From the NCBI GenBank assembly GCA_946902985.2, contig OX336388.2, positions 1,386,847,723-1,386,911,722 on the forward strand: a stretch of DNA of 64,000 bases. The letters are read 5' to 3'. Position numbers and translations under genes: made by a program. The notes below the pieces were generated by a model. It was not told the DNA's origin. It saw only the letters and a list, made by a program, of their open reading frames with translations, and did no database searches. Positions 23,445-31,806 of the stretch are shown one piece after another. Positions within the stretch are counted from its first letter, which is position 1; each line of letters opens with the position of its first letter. Origin of the DNA: Meconema thalassinum. Its lineage: Eukaryota; Arthropoda; Insecta; Orthoptera; Tettigoniidae.

Positions 23445-24235
23445 TCATTCATTCATTCATTCGTTTATTTGCAATTGGGGTTGTGTCCCCCGGTGGCAAA
23501 TTAGATATACATAACAAATAAATAATTGTACATAACAATTCACTAACAATTAAACTGGAGTAATTACACAAATAGTCAGTCTTTTCTTAAACACATGTTT
23601 GGGAAAAGGCTCTAAGACTGCGGCAGGTTGAGAGCTCCAATTATCAATGGCACGGTTTACGAAAGAATATTTACCATAATTTGTTCGCTGTGGTCGGCCC
23701 TTAACTTTGAAAGGATGATCGCTCCTACCCATGTAAGTAGGCTTTTCCATACGTTTGCTAAGCTCACCCCATGCTGGTTGATTTATATACGTGTTGTACA
23801 TAGCGCAGAGTCTAGATTTCATCCTCCTAGCCTCAAGTGATTCCCACCCAAGTTTCTTTAACATACGGCTCACACTGCTCCTGGGATTAAAGTCACTGAG
23901 CACAAATCTAACGGCCTTTGTTTGTACCATTTCCAACTCATTTATGAGCCCCACTTGATATGGATCCCAAACCGCCGAGGCGTATTCCAGAATAGGTCTT
24001 ACAAGTGACAAATATCCTAATTCTTTAGCAGAGGTACTACTTCCTTTTAATACCCTCATTACAAAGTGCAGGGATTTGTAAGCTTTAGAAACTACACATC
24101 CTATATGACTACTCCATTTCATATCATTTCTTACGTGAACGCCCAAATATTTGCAAGAATCTTCTTCTACAAGTATTTCCCAGCCAAGTATTTCCATAGA
24201 CTTCTCGAATTGTGCCAAACGTTGAAGGACTAAAG
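23445..24235 (-). mobile_element. 3' end of a non-LTR retrotransposon with (TGAA)n-type tail
   Basis: Minus-strand copy: coding region, a short 3' UTR containing CCACCGGGGGACACAACCCC, then a GAATGAATGAATGAATGAA tail at 23463-23445. It is 5'-truncated near 24235, where the reading frame stops matching a LINE protein. The tetranucleotide tail resembles L2-type elements, but the clade is not proven. Confidence 0.8.
23550..24218 (-). pseudogene. LINE ORF2 C-terminal fragment (222 codons, open)
   Basis: This is the region after the reverse transcriptase palm of LINE ORF2. It has the thumb motif YLGVHVRNDMKW at residues 25-36, then the helical segment with RPILEYASAVWDPY (about 70-83) and a C-terminal domain with SFVNRAIDNWSSQP near 185-198. 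The frame is unbroken for 222 codons, so the insertion is fairly young. It lacks endonuclease and the catalytic RT motifs, which were lost to 5' truncation, so it is dead on arrival. The start codon shown is simply the first Met in the fragment. Confidence 0.85.
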
Positions 24236-24539
24236 GGCCCGGAAAGGTTTCAAATGTGAGTCTTGGAGAGCTTTATTAAACTAAGAGAACAAATTTTGAA
24301 AATCACTTCCTGCCTAAATGCAGTTCCGGAAAACAGCCTAAAATCACTTGTTTCTTTATTCGTTTTCTTTTTGATACAAATCGTAGCCAAATTAACTTAT
24401 TTATATAATTATTTATTTTATGTGTTCCTTGGTTCAATACCCTCTGGCTTTTTATCATTTCAAATGATCTTGTCGACTTCATCGTTATGCTTGAGTCAAA
24501 AGTTATGCGTTACGGAGACGGTTGCGTTACGGAGATGGA
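24236..24539. other. No gene recognised
   Basis: Unique-looking AT-rich flank between the LINE and the minisatellite block. Confidence 0.4.
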
Positions 24540-24665
24540 GACGGTGACGTCATGCAGCCGCGCGGGAAGCCTAAGCTAATGGGTGATGAACGGCGAGTGC
24601 GTGACGTCATGCAACCACGCGGGAAGCCTAAGTTAATGGTTAATGGAGTCTGTTGAAAGAGTCCT
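24540..24665 (+). repeat. Duplicated 58-bp units with CRE sites, bordering the minisatellite
   Basis: GTGACGTCATGCAGCCGCGC (about 24545) and GTGACGTCATGCAACCACGC (about 24602) begin two tandem units that continue GGGAAGCCTAAG-TAATGG. The second unit's end (TGGAGTCTGTTGAAAGAGTC) recurs after the array at about 25448-25467. The array is therefore flanked by direct repeats. Confidence 0.75.
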
Positions 24666-24704
24666 GGGGCGTCGAGCAACCTGGGGCTTCGAGCGAAGCG
24701 AAAA

Positions 24705-25425
24705 GAATACAGGGTGACTCCTAAAAAGGTTACAACATGCCAGATAAGAATACAAGGTGACTCTTAACGAGGTGTGCAAGATGGCAGAGAAGAATACAGG
24801 GTGACTCCTAAAGAGGTGCACAAGATGGCAGATAAGAATACAGGGTGACTCCTAAAGAGGTACACAAGATGTCACACAAGAATACAGGGTGACTTTTAAA
24901 GAGATATACAAGATGCCAGATAAGAATACACGGTGCCTCCTAAAGAGGTGTGCAGGATGTCAGAGCAAAATACAGTACAAGATGCCAGATAAGAATACAG
25001 GGTGACTCCTAAAGAGATATACAAGATGGCAGGTAAGAATACAAGGTGACTCTTAAAGCGGTGTACAAGATGGCAGAGAAGAATACAGGGTGACTCCTAA
25101 AGAGGTGCACAAGATGTCAGACAAGAATACAGGGTGACTCCTAAAGAGATCTACAAAATGTCACACAAGAATGCAGGGTGACTTCTAAAGAGATATACAA
25201 GATGCCAGATAAGAATACAGGGTGCCTCCTAAAGGGGCGTGCAGGATGTCAGAGCAAAATACAGGGTGACACTTAACGAGGTGTACAGTATGTTAGATTC
25301 AATTCAAATACAGGGTGACCCTTAAAGAGGTTTGCAAGATATCAGATTCAAATAATGGGTGACCCTTAAAGAGTTGTAAAAGATGTCAGACTCAAATACA
25401 GGGTGACCCTTAAAGGGGTGCCCGC
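24705..25425 (+). repeat. 44-bp minisatellite, about 17 units with higher-order structure
   Basis: Unit begins GAATACAGGGTGACTCCTAA and ends near AAGATGGCAGATAA. Most units are 43-44 bp. Unit variants recur with a spacing of seven: units 2 and 9 share ACAAGGTGACTCTTAA, 5 and 12 share GATATACAAGATGCC, and 6 and 13 share GTGCCTCCTAAAG and end AGAGCAAAATACA. Unit 7 is internally deleted. Not a CRISPR: there are no unique spacers. Confidence 0.92.
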
Positions 25426-25474
25426 GCGTTAAGCGTAAGTTAATGGGTAATGGAGTCTGTTGAAAGAGTCTTGG

Positions 25475-25874
25475 GGAGAAGCCCTCCTGAGCCTTTCTAA
25501 CATGCGTAGCATTTGTAGCATGCGTTATTTGAAATGATATAACGTCTAGTCTTTCAGACTGACTGTAATTTTTTTATCTTAAGCGAAACTCTGCATTGAC
25601 TCACACTAGCGTGCGTAGTGACAGAAAATAAAAACTGCTAATTTAACCGACCGGATTCAAAATTCCTAAATACACCTTCGATGATAAAGAAAAGGATTGT
25701 AATTTTTAGGAATCAATAAGGAATGTATTCTCACACTTTATTATACAGTATGTGCCGAAATATACTGTACGGTACTCGTTTTCGCGCAGCACGCATGCGC
25801 ATCCCTGAGCATCTACGTGTTGTTGCATCACCATGATGTATTGTTAGTTGTGTAACGAACGTTTTGCTCTGTGG
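25475..25874. other. No gene recognised
   Basis: Unique-looking; a TATACAGTATG...ATACTGTACGGTAC near-palindrome lies at about 25743-25775. Confidence 0.4.
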
Positions 25875-26670
25875 TTGGAAGTGACAATGGGTCTCGCGAC
25901 GGAGTAAAAAGTGTTCATAGTGGAGTATTATTTTCGCTCGTACGGAAATGGTTATCAAGTCGGGCCGAGGTTAAAATTAATGGCGGAACAATATCGTGAA
26001 CACTTTAATAAGCCGGCACCAAGCAACACAGTTAGCCTATGCTGTCTATTGTTACAAATTATCGTAATTCGGGTAGTGTATTGTGTCAAAGGAAGGAAAA
26101 GTCTGGTAGGGCAGTAACTGTGTCCTCAAATGAAAATCATGGGCGTGTCCTCAAACAGGAGTTGCAGTTACCAAAGCGAAATCTTCGGTGAACAGCCCTG
26201 AAATTGAGGATGATGTTATCCAGGAACATTATAGGAGCATGATGGTCAGACCATTTATTCAGGATCTAAGAATGTTTTGTCGTGCCAGGAACATTCAGAT
26301 GAATAGATAGTGGTTCGAACGAGACGGGACGACCTGCCACACCGCTCGACAGTCTATGGCAATGCTGCAAGAAACCTTTCCAGGACGAATCATTTCCCGT
26401 GGGACTGAGTTCCCCTACCCATCACATTCCGGCGATCGGACAACACCTGATGCTTACGTGTGGGGAGTGTTAAAGGAGGAAGCTTTCAGCTGTACAGATT
26501 AACCCAAAACTGTGCCTGCGTTAGGTCTGAAGATCGTCTCGTTTTCAGGACCCTGAAGCAACCTATGATCCAGAATATGTTTAAAAATTTTCGTGATCGT
26601 TATGAACACTGTCTACAGCGCAATGGAGCACATTTGGAACATTTAAATTATCCTCCCGATAACTAAATAA
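25875..26670 (+). pseudogene. Tc1/mariner-superfamily transposase pseudogene
   Basis: Plus-strand remnants in changing frames. An N-terminal helix-turn-helix region comes first (25911-26010, EYYFRSYGNGYQVGPRLK). The catalytic part follows around 26311-26470: a W-F-x-x-DG-x-T-x-H-T-A motif with the second catalytic Asp, then FPGRIISRG and a degraded PDAYVWGVLKEE, the third catalytic Asp region. The C-terminal residues run to about 26665. Stops and frameshifts break the frame in several places, and the first catalytic Asp region is missing. The FPGRxISR pattern suggests a DDxD mariner-like family. Terminal repeats not found. Confidence 0.72.
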
Positions 26671-26814
26671 TAACAATAACAGTATATTTTGGTGCGTCCC
26701 TAAAATACCTAGCTTATATCCCTAGAAGTTGATGGTACGTAAATCTCCTAAAGGTAGAATGTACGTAAATTCCCAAGTCCATATCCCCTACATGGATAGT
26801 GTTCATGGAAGGTC

Positions 26815-27201
26815 TAGTCAATGATGGTCATTATAACACTATTTTTCATTATGAAACAGTTTTTCCCACCAATCACAGCTCAAGAAACAGTTGTTTGGCC
26901 AATAAGATAAGGATATCATCGCACCTGCACTGAGTTCCAAGGCCTTCTAATTTAAATTTCACTGCGTTGCCTAGTGTCATAGTGGGGTAATCGAGGAGGC
27001 CATGGTCAAATACAAGGCATTCTCCACGTCATATGCGCTCTGTTCAGTACATAAAACTGGCGAAATCTCGACTGATATTTATGAATAATTATGTTCGAAC
27101 ATAAAATAGTTATAATAATTATCGTCGAACATAAACAGTCGTATGGAACTCGCCTATAATGGTACTTAATTATTGCCATTACAGGCTCGTTGTATAATGT
27201 A
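26815..27201 (+). repeat. Tandem unit X1 (left part)
   Basis: First of three tandem ~430-450 bp units. Landmarks: ATTATAACACTATTTTTCAT, GAAACAGTT-TCCCACCAATC, GAGGAGGCCATGGTCAAATA, the 16-bp palindrome TTATGTTCGAACATAA and GGCTCGTTG-ATAATGTA. It is cut at TA (27200-27201) by the 4.4-kb element and resumes at 31603. Confidence 0.85.
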
Positions 27202-27471
27202 GGGGAGAGTGTTGTACCTTGGAACAGTTTTGACATTTTATTTTTTATTTTATTTTTGTTTGAATTTCGTGAATCCTACATATTATTCCTCATTAATATA
27301 GGCATTTCCACTTATTTTACTGCAGTTTGCATTGTGTTCAATGTCACATTTTAGTTTTTTTTTACATTTTGTTGAACTCTGCAACATGTTCCAAGGTACA
27401 ACAGTGTCATGTACCTTGGAACAAGGTTAACAATTATGACAGAATTGCTGAATATGACAAACATAATAATG

Positions 27472-29052
27472 TCGCCTAGATGCAAAAGTGTCCATGTCCA
27501 CTTTTCAAAAAAAATGAGTTGGCAACGCTGGATTGTAGAGCTAGGCTTATTACACATGCCAGAAATGCTATTTATGCTCAAAACTGTTCGTGTCCTATGA
27601 ATACGAGCTCACGAAAAGTGTGGTTGGATTCAAAACTGTCCATGTCCTTCGGTAAGTTAGGCGCAAAACTTGCCTTGTCCCTTTCCACCAATCACATTGA
27701 AGATCGAAGTCAGATGACTAATGCAAGATGGCCGTCGTGTGTATGTAAACATTGAGCCCTTGTCTGTGTTTAAGCGTTTATGATTAAAGTTATACCCATT
27801 GTTTTCATCAAAATAAATATGGAACATGTCAATAATGTTCATCAAGACATTACGGAAACAACACCTGACAGACATGATCAACATACAAACTTTGAGATTA
27901 ATTGCCGATGGATGCCCTGGGCAAAATAAAAATACAATAGTTGTCTCGATGCTGTGTCACTGGATGTACAATCACGCACCAGGCATCAACAAAATAGAAG
28001 TGATTTATCCCATTACTGGGCATTCATTCATGCCTCCCGATAGAGTATTTGGGCTCATCGAAAGGCAACTGCGGAAACGAGAAATGATAGTTCAACCATC
28101 AGAGTACCATAGCATCTTGGAAGAGTATGGAACCCTCTACAAACTGGGGAGAGACTGGGAGATAGCTGACTGGAAAGGAGCCATTCAAAACGTCATAAAA
28201 CCCACAGCATCATTCCCCTTCCAGATAACGAAAGTAAAAAGAGTCATCATTATCCGTAATGCTCAGAACGTTATTAGAGTCCAAGGGGAGCCTAATTATA
28301 GGTCTGACATCAATGAACCAATGGGTGTATGCAAACGGGGAAAACACTATAAACAGATAAACCCGAGATGCATAACAAACTCTCCTGTGCCCGTTAATGA
28401 AAAGAAACTGGAAGATGTTTCAAAACTCCTCGAGAAACACTATGGTGAGTCCTGGAGGGAGCGTAACTCTCTGTCATGGTACAAGAAATTATTAGGTTCC
28501 ACTAGGCCAGGGGCGTCAATTGAAGAAGAGTGCCTAGCAGGAGAGGATTAAGACATTTTTCCAGGCATGATGTACTAAGTACGTTGCAGATTGTCAGACA
28601 CTACACTATGTACCTTCAGAAATAATAAAAAAAAATAGGAACATTAAAAATCCACAAATTTAGATTTATGTTCATTCCATATCCTCTCCTCACATGTACC
28701 TTCAGAAATAAAAATTGAATACAACAATTTAGATTTATGATCATCACGTCTTTTCTTCAAATAGTGCCTAGTCTGTTTCAAAACTGTCCATGTCCATTAT
28801 AGTTGCATGCAAAAGTGTCCATCGGCAATATGAGATGCAAAAGTGTCCATGTCCATTTTTATTTTGCTTATATCTTTCAAGCATTGCGTTCCTGGTTTTT
28901 TGTCAATAGCTCAAGCAGATTTGTACTAATGCATACTCATTTATATGACAAACAGTGTAGGCTTATACCAATCCACCCAGTAAAAACACATTTTCCACTT
29001 TTTCTCAAAACCAGTTATGGTGGACATGGACACTTTTGCATCTAGGCGACTC
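27472..29052 (+). mobile_element. 1.6-kb element with 31-bp perfect TIRs carrying an unassigned ORF
   Basis: The left end GTCGCCTAGATGCAAAAGTG and the right end (inverse, 29022-29052) match over 31 bp. Subterminal copies of the TIR core (CAAAA-GTCCATGTCC) recur at about 27578, 27633, 28778, 28807 and 28836, a pattern of transposase-binding arrays. No clear TSD: the flanks are ATAATAAT on the left and TCTTATTAT on the right. It lies within the 4.4-kb element. It contains the 241-codon frame below, apparently lacking its 5' part. Confidence 0.7.
27826..28551 (+). CDS. Uncharacterised DUF7869-like protein, probable transposase-related, 5'-incomplete
   Basis: This is a 241-codon open frame and the longest non-LINE, non-mariner frame here. 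Near residue 28 it has ADGCPGQNKN, and near 65-80 GHSFMPPDRVFGLIERQL. The pairing D-x-C-x-GQN...GH-x-F-x-P-D-x-x-FG is what I remember from a eukaryotic family of unknown function (DUF7869). Its conserved acidic residues look like an RNase H-type (DDE) core, but no biochemistry is known to me. The remainder is basic and lysine-rich and ends acidic (EEECLAGED). Because it sits between perfect TIRs, the likely role is in moving this element. The first Met is probably not the true start: family members usually have a long N-terminal part, and the sequence upstream is non-coding here. No intron signals examined support extension. The call of function is inference. Confidence 0.5.
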   Translation: MSIMFIKTLRKQHLTDMINIQTLRLIADGCPGQNKNTIVVSMLCHWMYNHAPGINKIEVIYPITGHSFMPPDRVFGLIERQLRKREMIVQPSEYHSILEEYGTLYKLGRDWEIADWKGAIQNVIKPTASFPFQITKVKRVIIIRNAQNVIRVQGEPNYRSDINEPMGVCKRGKHYKQINPRCITNSPVPVNEKKLEDVSKLLEKHYGESWRERNSLSWYKKLLGSTRPGASIEEECLAGED

Positions 29053-29286
29053 TTATTATATTCTTTGCAAGGAATGACATGGTTATTCATCTGTACATGT
29101 ATACATAATATTAAACATGTTCTGTCACTGGACACAAAATTATTCTCTTATTACATTCCGTAAAATGACTTAACGATTTGATGCGAATGACTATTAATAT
29201 GACAATAAAAAGAATCGGATTAAACTAGTTCTGTTATCAGTTTTCCTTCATAATATAGCAACAGCACAATCAAACACAGATTTGTT

Positions 29287-29461
29287 TCAGTGAACGTTGT
29301 ACCTGGAAGTTATGACGTCTATATCAAAGTGCATCTGTTTCTTTTGTCGCTGGGTGCCACCAGAGACATTTGGCTGAGGAAATTTTATTATGACGTTTTC
29401 CTTGGGAACATCATATAGTGTATCCTTGTCAAAGATGAAGTTTTTAGTGTCACCCTGTCTC
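29287..29461 (-). pseudogene. Isolated C-terminal exon-like coding segment
   Basis: On the minus strand, 57 codons without a stop run from a possible splice acceptor (TTTTAAAG at 29462-29466) to TGA at 29287-29289. The sequence is mixed hydrophobic and charged (FIFDKDTLYDVPKENVII and so on), unlike AT-rich noise. It lies inside the 4.4-kb element but outside the inner one, so it may be the last exon of that element's original transposase. Family not recognised; upstream exons not found. Confidence 0.35.
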
Positions 29462-29823
29462 CTTTAAAACAGAATTTAATACTCAGAACAACATTTTTCA
29501 TATTTATGTATTTTACCTTATGTGGTCTACTTCAAATTATTTTGTCCATATCTATTAATACTGAGTCAGATTTAGGGCAATACAGAATAAGAACAAGATA
29601 ATGTTTCAAAATAGCATTTAGGAGAACATAGTGTACCTTGTAATGTACATTGGAACACCTATTGTACCTTGGAACATGTTCCAAGGTACAATAGGTATGT
29701 GTGTTCCAAGGTACATGATGTAGCCATTTCAGAGAAAAACATGCATTTCTTTTTTCAAGTTAGGTAGAATAAAAATGTAACCTGTGTATAAGTTAGCCCA
29801 TTTACATACTATCCTAGTGTAAA

Positions 29824-31256
29824 CAAGTAGTTCCGTGAAGAACTATACAGCCTATTTTCATATATCCTACTTATGTTAACTGCCACAATCAACATACAAA
29901 ATTTCAGTTTAATTGCTGTAACAGATTCGTAGATATTGAGAACCGTCTAAATATTTCAGATGGTCGCCAGGTTGGATTTTTATTTTTGTACTATTACATT
30001 AAGATTATTGTGTACGTGTGGTATTCAAACTTCAATCGCATGATTAGAACACAAGAAGTAAAAACAGGATTTTAAAATTACGCACAGCAGCCATCTTGTG
30101 ATAATGCAAACCATTGAAATAAATTAGATGCCAGTGGATCAACATTTGTATAAGCATTTAACGTGCAACGTTTCACGGCACTCGGATAGTTAATTCGCGA
30201 GAAACGTCCATTTAAATATTTATACTTCGCGTCGCCGCCATGTTGGATTTGTGCTCACCAGGTTCCTGAAAGTCCTATAGGTGAACATATGTTCATAGTC
30301 TCTATGAACATTAAAAAATTCAGTTTGGTTGCTGTAAAAGATTCATAGATATTGAGAACCGTCTAAATATTTCGGGAGCTCACCATTTAGGAGTGTTATG
30401 TGTATGGGCCATAGAGTTATGTACCATTCAAGGACAATTATTGCCTAGGTTCATTATTCAAACTTTCACTTCGATCGCATGATTACGACACAAGAAATTA
30501 AAACTTAATTTTAAAATTTCGCACAGCCGCCATCTTGAGGTTATGTAAGCAATTGAATTAAATTAGATGGCAGTGCATTAAAATCTGCAAAATCAATTAC
30601 TGTACCACACTTCACTGCGCTCAGAGAGTTAAATCACGAGAAAAGGCTATTAAAATATTTTAAATTCGCTTGGTCGCCATGTTCGTTTCGTACTTTACAG
30701 GTTTATGAAATATACATAGGTATACCTGTATCAATACCCTTTATCACCGTACAAAATTGCAGGGTGATATCTGTAATAGTTTCGGAGATATAGAATGTCA
30801 GTGAAATATTTCGCACAGCCGCCATTTTGAGGTTATGTAAACAATTGAACTAAATTAGACTCCAGTGCATTACAATGTGTATAAACATATGCTGTACCAA
30901 GTTTCATTACATTTAGATAGTTAAATCGCGAGAAATGTCTATTTAAATATCTCAACTTCGCTTGGCTGCCATGTTGGTTTTTTAGTCACCAGGTTTTTGA
31001 AAGTCTCATAGGTGAACTTCTAGTAGTGCCCTTTATCACCGTACACAATTTCAGGGCGATATCGGTAATAGTTTCGGAGATATTGAATGCTAGTGAAATA
31101 TTTCGCACAGCCGCCATGTTGGATTGGAGAGACGTAACAAAATTTGAAGGGCACGGTCGAGGTCGCCGGGAATAGTGCTATGAACTTCCCGAGTTTCATT
31201 GAAATCGCTCCAGCCGTTTCGATTTTATTAGGGGGGGACACACACACGAATCACAC

Positions 31257-31293
<37 letters not shown>

Positions 31294-31343
31294 CAAAAGG
31301 TGATCTCATAAGCCTATTTTTTCAAAATTGAAAATAGGCTAAA
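29824..31343 (-). mobile_element. Helentron-like element A1 (non-autonomous, nearly complete)
   Basis: Minus strand. The 5' end (31343) is TTTTTAGCCTATTTTC with the matching arm AAAATAGGCT, forming a hairpin, then TTATGAGATCACCTTTTGTC. Next are a (GT)n tract (31245-31290) and a C-run. The core consists of half-units whose GCCAT motif starts at 31113, 30968, 30821, 30676, 30529, 30382, 30237, 30090 and 29966. These give seven spacings of 145-147 bp and a last of 124. The 3' end has a second AAAATAGGCT, then hairpin TAGTTCTTCACGGAACTA and a final CTTG at 29827-29824. No transposition protein. A 75-codon frame at 31020-31247 is open but is probably fortuitous. Confidence 0.75.
31245..31290. repeat. 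(CA)n microsatellite inside A1
   Basis: Alternating CA run; the equivalent GT run sits at the same place in A2, A3 and B2, so it is an inherited part of the element. Confidence 0.95.
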
Positions 31344-31602
31344 AATGAAGGAACCTCTTTTACCTGCAAGAACTACGTATATTGCCGATTTGAAATCACT
31401 TTAAAAATACTTTCAAGTACCAAAATGCTTTATACTTAAATAACTTGGAACTGAAGCCACAATGGATGCCACCAGACAAACAGTGCTGCCTAGGGTGGCA
31501 AAGTAATGAACTCAACACAGCTATTCCAAATAATGATTTCTAAGATCAAGGATAATGCAACTGTTCCAAGGTACAAACGTTCCAAGGTACAACACTCTCC
31601 CC

Positions 31603-31685
31603 TACTATTATGTTCGACGATGTCGAAATGTAAATATTATATGTCAGAACTGTGTTGTAATGAGGGTCATTATAACACTATTTTT
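31603..31685 (+). repeat. Tandem unit X1 end and X2 start
   Basis: Resumes at TACTATTATGTTCGAC after the 4.4-kb element. The next unit begins at TATAACACTATTTTT and is interrupted in the T-run by element C. Confidence 0.8.
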
Positions 31686-31775
31686 AGCAACTTTTCACAT
31701 TTTGCAAAAATTAGGAAAAAGTAGACTTATGAGATCAATTCGGGCAAATGTATGTCTGTCTGTCCGTCCGTCTGG

Positions 31776-31806
<31 letters not shown>

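Larger units (their letters stand above)
27202..31602. mobile_element. 4.4-kb TA-flanked DNA element with TIRs and subterminal repeats
   Basis: The ends are GGGGAGAGTGTTGTACCTTG and its inverse CAAGGTACAACACTCTCCCC, flanked by TA at 27200-27201 and 31603-31604. Sister X units show the uninterrupted site ATAATGTACTA (33717-33727 and 34191-34199), so insertion with TA duplication is directly visible. The 14-mer TGTACCTTGGAACA or its complement recurs near both ends and internally (27382, 27409, 29666, 29680, 29700, 31560, 31577). The element hosts two others (27472-29052 and 29824-31343), so its own sequence is only about 1.3 kb. TA target and TIRs suggest the Tc1/mariner/pogo superfamily, but no matching transposase is visible. 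Confidence 0.8.

Noticed and set aside
24705..25425. Possible CRISPR-like array
   Set aside because: Units are contiguous 44-bp repeats without unique spacers, in a eukaryotic transposon-rich region; it is a minisatellite.
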